A stretch of DNA of 34,692 bases from an uncultured Cellvibrio sp. (GCA_946481735.1 CAMLOU010000027.1:1-34692), one strand, 5' to 3'; positions 16,316 through 24,683 are shown, counted from the stretch's first letter. Program-made: numbers and translations. The notes: generated from the sequence alone by a model not told the origin.

Positions 16316-17464
16316 TTACGGATGAGCAAACGAAACAAGTAATTTAACGAATCCGCCGGCGGGATAAGCCGCATGAGACGGTGGTTCGGATTGCATTGAG
16401 ATTACCTGGTCGGTATGTGCCAGTAATTCTTCCAGCAAGATACGTAATTCCAATCGCGCCAGTGGGGCGCCGGGACAAATGTGAATGCCACTACCATAGA
16501 GTAAGTTTTTCTGTTGGTCTCTATTCCATTGAAAATTTAAAGCATTCTCGAACACGCTATCGTCGCGGTTTGCAGAGGCCCAAAATAACGTTAACCGTTC
16601 ACCCGCTTGAATGTCCCGTCCGCCGATAACAACCGGCCGGGTAGTCAGGCGCCGGTTGGTTAATAGTGGCCCATGAATTCGAAGGATCTCTTCAATAGCC
16701 TCAGGAATTTTTTCCGGGTGCTGGCGCAGCGTTAACTGTATGTCTTGTCGGCTGACCAAAAAGTAAATAATAATTCCTATCGCTGCGGAAATTGTACCTA
16801 CCTCGCCGCCAGTCCAGTTGCGCACGATGCTAATGATCTCATCGTCATGCAGCGCTCGACCATGCACCTCCGCGCGGGTTAGCGAACCCATCACATCCGT
16901 TGCGCCTGAAAGACGTTTGCTCGCCAGAATATCACTCACCATATGCTGGAAATGCTCAGCCACTTCTGCCATGGCTGTGCGATCCCCCACCAATACGGCG
17001 GCTTGGTTGCGTTTCATCCAGCGTTGCAAATCGTCTTTTTTGTCACCCGGCCAACCGAGAAACGCACATTGAACTTCAAGTGCATAAGGTTCAGCCAATT
17101 GCGCGACACAATCAAAAGACGCTACTTTTGATAGTCCGCGCAGCAATTGGTCGGCCAAATTCCTGCACAGCGGTTCAAAGCGTTGTATGGCGTCAGAGGA
17201 AAAGTAGGGCTCGATTATTGCGCGGTAAACGGTGTGTTCCGGTGGGTCCATACTATTGGGCACAGAAACATGGGCCGATACCGTGCTGCTAAAGGTATTG
17301 TGATCGTGCAATACCTGGGAGATATCCTGGTGGCGAAATAAAGACCATTGCAAATAATCACTGTAGGCCACCGGGCATTGCTTGCGCATTCTATCGTAGG
17401 CGTGGAGAGGGTTATTGAGTACCTGCTCGGCGCGCGGGTTCCAATCATCAGACTTCGTCGTCAT
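16316..17464 (-). CDS. Cytochrome P450
   Basis: This is a soluble bacterial P450 of 382 residues. The haem-thiolate signature LLYGSGIHICPGAPLARL has its cysteine at C330, the ExxR pair is E259/R262, and PPEHTVYR (74-81) and RRLTTRPVVIGG are typical of class I P450s. The I-helix segment reads GGEVGT (219-224), so there is no acidic residue directly before the threonine as in the usual (A/G)GxDT form. The ATG at 17464 follows GAGGT; 23 hydrophobic residues upstream are in frame and could in principle be a membrane start, but most bacterial P450s lack one. No ferredoxin or ferredoxin reductase gene is adjacent. The substrate is unknown. A P450 normally needs O2, or NO in CYP55, which is odd in this anaerobic cluster. 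Confidence 0.93.
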   Translation of the reverse strand: MTTKSDDWNPRAEQVLNNPLHAYDRMRKQCPVAYSDYLQWSLFRHQDISQVLHDHNTFSSTVSAHVSVPNSMDPPEHTVYRAIIEPYFSSDAIQRFEPLCRNLADQLLRGLSKVASFDCVAQLAEPYALEVQCAFLGWPGDKKDDLQRWMKRNQAAVLVGDRTAMAEVAEHFQHMVSDILASKRLSGATDVMGSLTRAEVHGRALHDDEIISIVRNWTGGEVGTISAAIGIIIYFLVSRQDIQLTLRQHPEKIPEAIEEILRIHGPLLTNRRLTTRPVVIGGRDIQAGERLTLFWASANRDDSVFENALNFQWNRDQQKNLLYGSGIHICPGAPLARLELRILLEELLAHTDQVISMQSEPPSHAAYPAGGFVKLLVSFAHP

Positions 17465-17672
17465 AAAATACCTCAATATAAACAGTAACAGGACGAATAG
17501 ATCACTTGAAGATAATTGCTGAATGCTGTTCACTAAATGGGTAGCAACACAAGAAGCATAGTTGATGCAGCATCCTCTACCTATAACGCATTTGTGGTAG
17601 CTGGAATGTATTACTATAGTGGGTGCCAGTGAAAAGTAAATTAACCCGATTTACCTATTGTTGGAGAGCAAA

Positions 17673-18380
17673 ATGCTTACGGTAGAAATTTATCGTTACA
17701 ATCCCGAGGTAGACGATGTGCCTTATATGGCGTCTTATACGGTGGACGATGCTTTCCGCACCCGTATGGTTCTGGATGTTCTTGAATATGTAAAGACGCA
17801 TGATGAAACACTAAGCTTTCGCCGATCATGCCGTGAAGGCGTGTGCGGCTCTGACGGGATGAACATTAATGGTCGAAATGGTCTTGCCTGTATCAATCGC
17901 GTAGAAGATGTGCTCGCTGGTGACAGAATATTAACGCTGAGACCATTAACTGGCATGCCCGTTATTCGCGACTTGGTGGTAGACCTGACGCTATTTTTTA
18001 AACAATACGAACGCATCGCTCCCTATCTGATAAATGATGAGGTGACAGTAGGCAGAGAGCGGCTGCAATCCCCCGAAGACCGGGAAAAACTGGATGGCCT
18101 ATATGAATGCATTCTGTGTGCGTGCTGCAGTTCAGCTTGTCCATCCTACTGGTGGAATCCTGAGAAATACGTAGGGCCCGCTGGTTTGCTCCAGGCGTAT
18201 CGTTTCTTGAATGATTCACGTGACCGCGCCACCGCTGAACGGCTCGAAAAGCTGCAAGATCCTTTTTCTGTCTTTCGGTGCCACAACATCGGCAACTGTG
18301 TTGCGGTGTGTCCCAAAGGACTGAATCCTATGGGAGCAATTGGCCACATAAAACGTATGCTTTTCACGCGGGGTGTTTAA
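17673..18380 (+). CDS. sdhB: Stand-alone succinate dehydrogenase/fumarate reductase iron-sulfur subunit (SdhB type)
   Basis: The 235-residue protein is a full SdhB. Its 2Fe-2S site reads CREGVCGSDG with C53, C58, D61 and C73. The 4Fe-4S ligands C149/C152/C156 and C146 lie in CILCACCSSACPSYWW, and C203/C209/C213 (CHNIGNCVAVCPKGLNP) complete the clusters. The conserved SYWWNPEKYVGPAG segment near the quinone site is intact. In the respiratory complex it carries electrons between the flavin subunit SdhA and quinone. No sdhA, sdhC or sdhD is nearby, so it is either a spare subunit of a complex encoded elsewhere or has been recruited as a free electron carrier. The ATG at 17673 follows GGAGAG. It overlaps the convergent ubiT by 17 bp and is divergent from the P450. 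Confidence 0.92.
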   Translation: MLTVEIYRYNPEVDDVPYMASYTVDDAFRTRMVLDVLEYVKTHDETLSFRRSCREGVCGSDGMNINGRNGLACINRVEDVLAGDRILTLRPLTGMPVIRDLVVDLTLFFKQYERIAPYLINDEVTVGRERLQSPEDREKLDGLYECILCACCSSACPSYWWNPEKYVGPAGLLQAYRFLNDSRDRATAERLEKLQDPFSVFRCHNIGNCVAVCPKGLNPMGAIGHIKRMLFTRGV

Positions 18381-18873
18381 TATCTTGCTCCGCCAATTCC
18401 TCTGTCAACTCCAGCAGGCCGCGATACAAAAACGGTGGCAATATTTTCGTAATCTCTACTCGGTCAAGTAAATTTTTGACAGCGAGTCCCAGTTCCGTAT
18501 CGCCGGTAATCCGCAATCTTCGTCGAAAAAATAATGTATCCGGGTCAATTTTTCCAGCGGCTAATAACATAAAGTCTTTTAACTCCGCTGCCACAAGAAC
18601 ATCAGCTTTATCATTTGTAATGTTGACCACCAGGCGGTTTTTTTTCTGGCCTACCGAAAAACGCAAAGCGATATCAGTAACCTGAATAAGTATCCTGCGC
18701 TGCTTAATAAAATCCAGCTCTCCCTGCTTTATGGGATCGCGAAAGGCGAAATTTAGCCAGTACGCAATGGAGAATCGCAGTAACGCTGAGGGTGTTTGCG
18801 TCACCAGGGTTTTGGTTGCATTAGGTAGCCTAGCTACCACTTTCTGGGTAACCCATTTGCGTTTAAACATCAT
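18364..18873 (-). CDS. ubiT: Ubiquinone biosynthesis accessory factor UbiT (SCP2 domain)
   Basis: UbiT (YhbT) is an SCP2-fold lipid carrier required, with UbiU and UbiV, for O2-independent ubiquinone synthesis; it is thought to bind the hydrophobic intermediates. The 169-residue protein has the family N-terminus (basic, PSALLRFSIAYWLNFAF) and the SCP2 core from about residue 45 (GELDFIKQRRILIQVTD, NITNDKADVLVAAELKDFMLLAAGKIDPDTLFFRRRLRI, split here only for reading). The start is one of two adjacent ATG codons at 18873 and 18870, after GAGGT. It is divergent from ubiU across 76 bp and its 3' end overlaps sdhB. Confidence 0.9.
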   Translation of the reverse strand: MMFKRKWVTQKVVARLPNATKTLVTQTPSALLRFSIAYWLNFAFRDPIKQGELDFIKQRRILIQVTDIALRFSVGQKKNRLVVNITNDKADVLVAAELKDFMLLAAGKIDPDTLFFRRRLRITGDTELGLAVKNLLDRVEITKILPPFLYRGLLELTEELAEQDIKHPA

Positions 18874-18949
18874 GCATACCTCGATAATAAAAAATTTATA
18901 CTAGCAGAACAGAAACAGCCGCCGCAGAGATTTTTTATCAGGTAAAGAT

Positions 18950-19945
18950 ATGGAACTTTTATGCCCCGCAGGCAGCATGCCAACACTCAAGGTTGCGCTC
19001 GAAAAAGGCGCTGATGCAATTTATGTGGGATTGCGCGATGAGACTAACGCACGGCATTTCAGCGGTCTCAACTTTACGCAGGATGAATTAAATCAGGCCG
19101 CGCAATACGTTCATCGTCAACGGCGGAGACTGCATGTGGCGATCAATACCTTTGCACATCCTGGGCACTATAGTCGCTGGCAATCCGCTGTCGATATTGC
19201 GGTAAAGGCCGGTGCCGATGTGCTGATTCTCGGCGATATTGCGTTGTTAGGTTATGCGGCAGAGCGTTATCCCCATGTTGATCGGCATTTGTCTGTGCAG
19301 GCTTCCGCGACCAATGCAGCGGCTATAGATTTTTACCAGCGCATGTACCAGGTCTCCCGCGTTGTCTTACCGCGCGTATTATCCATGCAGCAGGTTGCTG
19401 CACTGGCGCATTCGTGCAGCACAGAACTGGAAGTATTTGCATTCGGAAGTTTATGCATCATGGCGGAAGGGCGATGCTATTTGAGTTCTTACATGACCGG
19501 CGAGTCACCCAATAATTCCGGTGCCTGCTCGCCCGCAAAGTTTGTACGATGGGAGGAGCGTGACGGAAAACTGGAGTCGCGGCTAAACAACTATTTGATT
19601 GATCGGTTTGATCCCGATGAAAATGCTGGCTATCCAACATTATGTAAAGGGCGTTTTACGGTTGATGACCAGCGTTATCATGTGCTGGAAGAACCCACCA
19701 GCCTGAACACCTTGAATTTGTTGCCGAATTTATATCGTGAAGGAATTAAGGCAGTAAAGATCGAAGGCCGGCAGCGCAGCCCGGCCTACGTTGCTCAGGT
19801 TACACATATTTGGCGCGCCGCGATTGATCGCGTGCTGGCGAACCCTGAAGGCTATGTTGCAGCCGAGGAGTGGAACAGGGCGCTTGCACAACTCTCTGAA
19901 GGCAGTCAAACCACGTTGGGCGCCTACCATCGGCACTGGCGTTAG
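18950..19945 (+). CDS. ubiU: O2-independent ubiquinone hydroxylation protein UbiU
   Basis: UbiU belongs to the U32 'peptidase' family and forms a complex with UbiV that hydroxylates the ubiquinone ring without O2, using prephenate as oxygen donor. Its 4Fe-4S ligands C169, C176, C193 and C232 fall at exactly the residue numbers of E. coli UbiU. The opening MELLCPAGSMPTLKVALEKG and EGRQRSPAYV are family signatures. The length of 331 residues is normal. The start follows AGGTAAAG. ubiV begins 32 bp downstream and nrdJa follows, so the three may share a message. Confidence 0.96.
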   Translation: MELLCPAGSMPTLKVALEKGADAIYVGLRDETNARHFSGLNFTQDELNQAAQYVHRQRRRLHVAINTFAHPGHYSRWQSAVDIAVKAGADVLILGDIALLGYAAERYPHVDRHLSVQASATNAAAIDFYQRMYQVSRVVLPRVLSMQQVAALAHSCSTELEVFAFGSLCIMAEGRCYLSSYMTGESPNNSGACSPAKFVRWEERDGKLESRLNNYLIDRFDPDENAGYPTLCKGRFTVDDQRYHVLEEPTSLNTLNLLPNLYREGIKAVKIEGRQRSPAYVAQVTHIWRAAIDRVLANPEGYVAAEEWNRALAQLSEGSQTTLGAYHRHWR

Positions 19946-19977
19946 GGAAGTAAAAATCACTCAACAATGGTTAAACC

Positions 19978-20859
19978 ATGAAATTTTCCTTGGGACCCAT
20001 ACTGTATTTTTGGCCTAAACAAAAAGTGCTGGAGTTTTATATAGCTGCGGCGGAGTCCTCTGCCGATGTTATTTATCTGGGAGAGACGGTTTGCTCAAAG
20101 CGGCGTGAACTGCGGCTGGCGGACTACCTAGCGATTGCGCATCAATTGCGTGAAGCGGGCAAGGAAGTTGTGTTGTCAACAATGACCCTACTGGAATCGC
20201 CGGCCGACCTTCGGGAACTGCGACGCTATTGTGATAACGGTGAATTTCTTGTTGAGGCGAACGATTTCGGCGCAATCGGTCTGTTACAAGAGCAAGGTTT
20301 GCCGTTTGTCGCCGGTGCTGCCATCAACTGTTACAACCATCACAGCTTGCGCCGATTGGTTGCGATGGGCATGCAGCGTTGGCTGATGCCTGTTGAGCTA
20401 TCGCAGGAGTGGCTTGAAGCTATCCTTGTGCAACCAGAGGTCCAGGATGTGCGCGATTGTTTTGAGGTGGAAGTTTTCAGTTTTGGCCATCTACCACTCG
20501 CTTGGTCTGCCCGTTGTTTTACCGCCCGCTCTGAAAATCGACCAAAAGATGAATGCCAATTGTGTTGTATCAACTATCCGCAAGGTCGAGTGGTCAATAA
20601 TCAGGATGGCGAACGGCTATTTTTGCTTAATGGCATTCAGACGCAATCCGGTGACCGCTACAACCTGATTAATGCCGTGCACACAATGGCCGGACTCGTT
20701 GATGTAGTGCGGTTGAGTCCGCAACCGGAAGAGACCTTTGAATGGCTTGAGCGTTTTCGGCTGCGTTACCACGATGGCGTTATGACTACATTAGCGGAAC
20801 ATGATTGCAACGGTTATTGGCATCGTTTGGCTGGTATTCGCCAACTTACGGGTGATTGA
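19978..20859 (+). CDS. ubiV: O2-independent ubiquinone hydroxylation protein UbiV
   Basis: UbiV is the U32-family partner of UbiU. The 4Fe-4S cysteines C39, C180, C193 and C197 match E. coli UbiV by residue number, with an extra cysteine at 196 ([11 protein letters not shown]). The N-terminus [21 protein letters not shown], read across residues 1-20, is typical. The 293-residue length is normal. It should supply ubiquinone for NarGHI and NorB during anaerobic growth. The next gene, nrdJa, starts 36 bp downstream with no terminator between. Confidence 0.96.
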   Translation: MKFSLGPILYFWPKQKVLEFYIAAAESSADVIYLGETVCSKRRELRLADYLAIAHQLREAGKEVVLSTMTLLESPADLRELRRYCDNGEFLVEANDFGAIGLLQEQGLPFVAGAAINCYNHHSLRRLVAMGMQRWLMPVELSQEWLEAILVQPEVQDVRDCFEVEVFSFGHLPLAWSARCFTARSENRPKDECQLCCINYPQGRVVNNQDGERLFLLNGIQTQSGDRYNLINAVHTMAGLVDVVRLSPQPEETFEWLERFRLRYHDGVMTTLAEHDCNGYWHRLAGIRQLTGD

Positions 20860-20895
20860 TGTTGTTTGCCACAGCCGTTCTACAAAAAGGTAAAT

Positions 20896-23043
20896 ATGAT
20901 GACTCAACAAGATTCTGCTGACGTGGGGATGTCCTCGGATATCACGGATTTACAACCGGCGTCTTATGACATCTGGGATAAAAAATATCGTTTGAAAGAC
21001 GGCGATGTTTGTCTCGATCAAACAATGGCGGACACCTGGCGCCGAGTTGCAAAAGCTTTGGCCGAGGTCGAGCCGAAACGTAAAGCGCATTGGGAAAAAG
21101 AGTTCCTGTGGGCGCTGGAACATGGTGCCATTCCTGCGGGCCGGGTTATTTCCAATGCAGGCGCACAAAGCTGGAAGCCGGCAACGTCTACCATTAATTG
21201 CACGGTATCCGGGACAATCGAGGACTCCATGCACGGCATCCTGGAGAAGAATCTGGAAGCCGGGCTGACATTAAAAGCGGGCTGTGGCATCGGTTATGAA
21301 TTTTCGACGTTACGTCCCAAAGGTGCCTATGTTGCCGGTGCGGGTGCCAATACATCGGGTCCGCTTTCGTTCATGGATATCTTCGATAAGATGTGTTTCA
21401 CAATATCTTCTGCAGGGGGGAGACGCGGTGCGCAGATGGCGACCTTCGATGTATGTCATCCGGACGTCATAGAATTTATTCATGCAAAGCGTGAAGACGG
21501 GCGCTTGCGTCAATTCAATCTGTCCCTGCTCATTACCGATGAATTTATCCAGGCCGTGAAAGCTGATGCCAGCTGGCCGCTGTCTTTTCCATTAACGGAG
21601 CGGGACCTTGAGCGAACAGCGCTAGCGCTGGATGATCCCAGCCAGGTTATATGGCGCCGCCTGGATCACTTGTCCTTAGAATATCGGCATAACGCGATGG
21701 GTGAGGTGGCCTGTAAAATCTATAAAAAAATTCCTGCGCGGCAATTGTGGGACCAGATCATGCGCTCTACTTATGATTTTGCCGAACCCGGTTTTATTCT
21801 GATTGATCGGGTTAATAAATGGAATAACAACTGGTTCTGCGAAACGATTCGCGCCACCAATCCTTGCGGTGAGCAACCTTTACCCCCCTATGGAAGTTGT
21901 TTGCTGGGCTCGGTGAATCTGACCCAGTTTGTTGATCAGCCGTTTAGCGAACAAGCGGCCTTCAATTGGGAAAAATTCCGGCGGGTAGTGAGTGTGTTTA
22001 CGCGGATGCTGGACAATGTTGTGGAGATTAACGGCCTGGCCTTACCGGAACAGCAGCAGGAAATCTATCGCAAGCGACGCCACGGTATGGGATTCCTGGG
22101 GCTTGGCTCGGCATTAACGATGCTACGCATTGCTTACGGCAGCCCGGCATCAGTAGCCTTCACCGAAGAGGTAAGTAAAGAACTGGCGCTGACCGGTTGG
22201 CGTGCCGGGGTCGCCCTTGCCCAAGAGAAAGGCGCCGCACCGATATTTAATGAAGACTTCATATTAACGCCAGGCATGTTGTCTATGCGTCCTGCATTGA
22301 AGCAGCACTACAAAGAAGGTGATAGTGTAGCGGGGAAAGTTTTATTGGCTTATTACAGTCGCTACATGAATTTGCTGGCTGAAGAAGATCCCCAATTGGT
22401 AAAAGATATCGCCACATATGGTTGCCGGTTCACTCACCATAGCTCTATTGCTCCCACCGGAACTATCTCATTGTCGCTGGCTAATAATGCCAGCAATGGC
22501 ATTGAGCCGAGCTTTGCGCATCATTATTCGCGTAATGTTATTCGCGCAGGTCGTAAGACAAAGGAGAACCTGGATGTGTTTTCTTATGAGCTTCTTCGGT
22601 ATCGTGAACTTTGTGATCCGCGGGCAAAACCTCATCCGCAAGAAGGTGAAACGGGCTTGCCTGAGTATTTTGTAGTAAGCGATCAGATTACGCCTGAGCA
22701 GCATGTCGATGTTCAGGCCGCTGCACAAAAATGGATTGACTCCTCTATCTCCAAAACCATCAATGTGCCTACCGACATCTCCTATGAAAATTTCAAGAAT
22801 ATTTATCTCTATGCATATGAAAAAGGGCTCAAGGGGTGCACTACGTTTCGGTATAACCCGGAGGCATTTCAAGGTGTGCTGGTAAAGCGACAGGATCTGG
22901 AAAACACTACGTATGTCTTCGAATTGGCTGATGGTTCCAGGGTGGAATTCAAGGGCAACGAGATGGTGGAGTACGAGGGAGAATTACACATGGCTGCAAA
23001 CCTCTACGATGCACTGAAAGAAGGCTATTATGGGAAATTTTAA
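20896..23043 (+). CDS. nrdJa: B12-dependent (class II) ribonucleotide reductase, large catalytic chain NrdJa
   Basis: This adenosylcobalamin-dependent reductase works with or without O2. The 10-stranded barrel core is complete, with the active-site loop N322-P-C324-G-E326 in TNPCGEQPLPPYGSC, where C324 is the thiyl radical and N322/E326 assist. An N-terminal cysteine of the redox pair lies in STINCTVSGTIEDS. HHSSIAPTGTISL is the phosphate-binding segment. The 715 residues match the NrdJa chain of Pseudomonas, where the enzyme is split in two. The ATG at 20896 (followed by a second ATG) has AAAAAGG upstream; an in-frame TTG at 20866 is less likely. No ATP-cone is evident. nrdJb follows after 9 bp. 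Confidence 0.95.
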   Translation: MMTQQDSADVGMSSDITDLQPASYDIWDKKYRLKDGDVCLDQTMADTWRRVAKALAEVEPKRKAHWEKEFLWALEHGAIPAGRVISNAGAQSWKPATSTINCTVSGTIEDSMHGILEKNLEAGLTLKAGCGIGYEFSTLRPKGAYVAGAGANTSGPLSFMDIFDKMCFTISSAGGRRGAQMATFDVCHPDVIEFIHAKREDGRLRQFNLSLLITDEFIQAVKADASWPLSFPLTERDLERTALALDDPSQVIWRRLDHLSLEYRHNAMGEVACKIYKKIPARQLWDQIMRSTYDFAEPGFILIDRVNKWNNNWFCETIRATNPCGEQPLPPYGSCLLGSVNLTQFVDQPFSEQAAFNWEKFRRVVSVFTRMLDNVVEINGLALPEQQQEIYRKRRHGMGFLGLGSALTMLRIAYGSPASVAFTEEVSKELALTGWRAGVALAQEKGAAPIFNEDFILTPGMLSMRPALKQHYKEGDSVAGKVLLAYYSRYMNLLAEEDPQLVKDIATYGCRFTHHSSIAPTGTISLSLANNASNGIEPSFAHHYSRNVIRAGRKTKENLDVFSYELLRYRELCDPRAKPHPQEGETGLPEYFVVSDQITPEQHVDVQAAAQKWIDSSISKTINVPTDISYENFKNIYLYAYEKGLKGCTTFRYNPEAFQGVLVKRQDLENTTYVFELADGSRVEFKGNEMVEYEGELHMAANLYDALKEGYYGKF

Positions 23044-23052
23044 GGTGAGCCT

Positions 23053-23712
23053 ATGACTGCGAAGATCGACCAGAAAATTACGGGTGTGTATGTAAAACCC
23101 AAAGCGGATGATGGCGCGAACGCGATAGAGCAAATGCATGAAAAATTCGAACGGCCGGAGATGCTGACAGGGTCGACATACAAAATAAAAACACCTTTGT
23201 CGGATCATGCTCTGTATATCACGATCAATGATGTGATTCTGAATGCGGGCACTGATCATGAAACGCGCAGGCCTTTTGAGATATTCATTAACTCAAAGAA
23301 TATGGAACATTTTCAATGGGTGGTTGCATTGACACGGGTTATTTCCGCCGTATTTCGCAAAGGTGGTGACGTGACATTCCTGGTGGAGGAGCTGAAGGCG
23401 GTCTTTGATCCCCAAGGGGGATACTTCAAATCCGGTGGCCGTTTTATGCCGTCACTTGTGGCTGAGATAGGGGATGCCATTGAAGCTCATATGAAACATA
23501 TTGGTCTGATAACCCCGGAGGAGCCAAGCGAATACCAAAAGCAGTTGTTACAGGAAAAGCGTAAGGAATATGAAGATCGTCATAATCTCGTAACCGCGAA
23601 TAACGAATACCCCTCATCCGCTGAATTATGTTTGAAGTGCCATACGAAGGCAGTCATTGTTATGGATGGTTGTAAAACCTGCCTAAGCTGTGGCAATTCA
23701 AAATGTGGTTAA
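23053..23712 (+). CDS. nrdJb: Class II ribonucleotide reductase small chain NrdJb (TSCPD domain, redox tail)
   Basis: This is the second piece of the split class II reductase, 219 residues. The N-terminal two thirds is a TSCPD-type domain (GGDVTFLVEELKAVFDPQGG around 115-135). The C-terminus carries six cysteines, C193, C196, C207, C210, C213 and C218, in the order expected for a zinc finger followed by the redox-active pair at the extreme end (SCGNSKCG), which re-reduces the active site. In Pseudomonas the two chains are both required. A stem of AATCATTA/TAATGATT starts in its stop codon. Confidence 0.92.
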   Translation: MTAKIDQKITGVYVKPKADDGANAIEQMHEKFERPEMLTGSTYKIKTPLSDHALYITINDVILNAGTDHETRRPFEIFINSKNMEHFQWVVALTRVISAVFRKGGDVTFLVEELKAVFDPQGGYFKSGGRFMPSLVAEIGDAIEAHMKHIGLITPEEPSEYQKQLLQEKRKEYEDRHNLVTANNEYPSSAELCLKCHTKAVIVMDGCKTCLSCGNSKCG

Positions 23713-23737
23713 TCATTATCGGCGTCTGTTAATGATT
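23711..23737. repeat. Inverted repeat at the nrdJb stop codon
   Basis: AATCATTA (23711-23718) and TAATGATT (23730-23737) form an 8-bp stem with an 11-base loop. It is AT-rich and has no T tract, so it is a poor terminator. It could be an attenuator, an mRNA end stabiliser or a protein site next to the FNR/Anr box 10 bp downstream. Confidence 0.4.
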
Positions 23738-23747
23738 TCGGGAAAAA

Positions 23748-23761
23748 TTGATCAAAGTCAA
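23748..23761. promoter_or_regulatory. FNR/Anr/Dnr box upstream of the DGC gene
   Basis: TTGAT CAAA GTCAA matches the FNR-family palindrome (TTGATNNNNATCAA, with GTCAA a common right half) at 9 of 10 positions. It is the only strong FNR-type box I find in the window. It lies 68 bp before the start codon of the DGC protein, suggesting anaerobic or NO-dependent activation. Confidence 0.68.
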
Positions 23762-23829
23762 TCTGTCCATTGGGTATCAAGATTAAAATTGCTGCGACAG
23801 TTGATTCCCTCTTTATTCGTGGGAGAAAA

Positions 23830-24213
23830 ATGATGACTAACGTCAAACCTTTGGTTTATTCCTGCTCCGGCTGTTCGAATGTGGCTCAGTTGGCTAATGA
23901 CGTTGCCGTAGTGATGGACCGTGAAGGGCTGGCACAAATGTCCTGTATAGCCGGTGTGGGCGGGCAAGTGAAAAAGCTTGTTAACATCGCAAGATCCGGG
24001 CGCGATATTTTAGCGATTGATGGTTGCCGCCTGGCCTGTGTTAAAAATACCCTGGCGTTGCACGGTGTAACCCCTAAATGGCATCTGGAGTTAACCGAGT
24101 TGGGTTTGAAGAAACGCGATGGAGAAGAGTGTTCGGTCGCCGATTTTTATCGGGTGCTGAGCCACACCTATCGCTTGCCCGATCTGATTCCGGTTAAACA
24201 GCTTCCTGTGTAG
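23830..24213 (+). CDS. DGC-family putative metal-binding cysteine protein
   Basis: This small 127-residue cytoplasmic protein belongs to the DGC family (putative zinc-binding), named for the conserved motif seen here at residues 64-66 (IDGCRLAC). Conserved cysteines are C12, C15, C39, C66 and C70, in YSCSGCSNVAQ, MSCIAGVGG and DGCRLAC. The function is unknown. Genes of this family often sit near denitrification or NO-response genes, as here beside nsrR-nnrS-norB. An FNR/Anr box lies 68 bp upstream. The ATG at 23830 (or the adjacent one at 23833) follows GGGAGA; the frame is open further back but runs across the box region. It is convergent with nsrR. Confidence 0.85.
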   Translation: MMTNVKPLVYSCSGCSNVAQLANDVAVVMDREGLAQMSCIAGVGGQVKKLVNIARSGRDILAIDGCRLACVKNTLALHGVTPKWHLELTELGLKKRDGEECSVADFYRVLSHTYRLPDLIPVKQLPV

Positions 24214-24236
24214 TCAAGTAACCGACAGTTTAACAA

Positions 24237-24266
24237 CAGCTGTTAACCGGGGATGGTTAACAGCTG
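24237..24266 (-). terminator. Long hairpin between the DGC gene and nsrR, probable nsrR-operon terminator
   Basis: CAGCTGTTAACC and GGTTAACAGCTG form a perfect 12-bp inverted repeat with a 6-base loop. It covers the last codons and stop of nsrR. On the minus strand it is followed by TTGTTAAACTGT, a moderate T-rich run; on the plus strand there is none. Confidence 0.6.
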
Positions 24267-24683
24267 GACCAATTCCCCCCGTCGAGCTCCTGGAAGCAAG
24301 TCCGCCAGCGTGTACTTATCCAGCGTCTTAAAAAAAGCCTCAAGCGCTTCTGCCAATACAAATTTTAATTGGCATGCAGGTGTAATAATGCAGCCATTAT
24401 CACTGCCAAAACATTCCACTAATGCAAAGTCCTGTTCAGTGTGTCGAACCAGGGCGCCGATATTAATGTCCTCCGGTCGGCCATTCAGACGCAGCCCACC
24501 ATTTTTGCCGCGCAAGGCAATTAAATAACCTTCGCTATTTAATGCTTGCACGACCTTCATTAAGTGATTTTTGGAGATGTCGTAACTCTCCGCAATTTCG
24601 CGGATCGTTGAAATCTCTTCGCCTTTTAATGCCACATACATCAGTACGCGCAGGGAATAATCGGTGTAGCGGGTGATATGCAT
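24243..24683 (-). CDS. nsrR: Nitric oxide-sensing repressor NsrR (Rrf2 family)
   Basis: NsrR is an iron-sulfur repressor of NO-detoxification genes; NO attacks the cluster and releases DNA. The 146-residue protein has the Rrf2 winged helix (MHITRYTDYSLRVLMYVAL, then EIAESYDISKNHLMKVVQAL as recognition region, and RGKNGGLRL wing). Cluster cysteines are C91, C98 and C104 in ECFGSDNGCIITPACQL. The ATG at 24683 gives the standard N-terminus; 20 residues upstream are in frame but atypical. It is the last gene of a DUF454-nnrS-nsrR minus-strand set, and two NsrR operators precede that set, so autorepression is likely. Confidence 0.94.
   Translation of the reverse strand: MHITRYTDYSLRVLMYVALKGEEISTIREIAESYDISKNHLMKVVQALNSEGYLIALRGKNGGLRLNGRPEDINIGALVRHTEQDFALVECFGSDNGCIITPACQLKFVLAEALEAFFKTLDKYTLADLLPGARRGELVQLLTIPG

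Noticed and set aside
17577..17600. CTACC/GGTAG arms upstream of sdhB as a NarL site
   Set aside because: The arms are 14 bp apart rather than in the 7-2-7 arrangement, and only the left heptamer fits the consensus.
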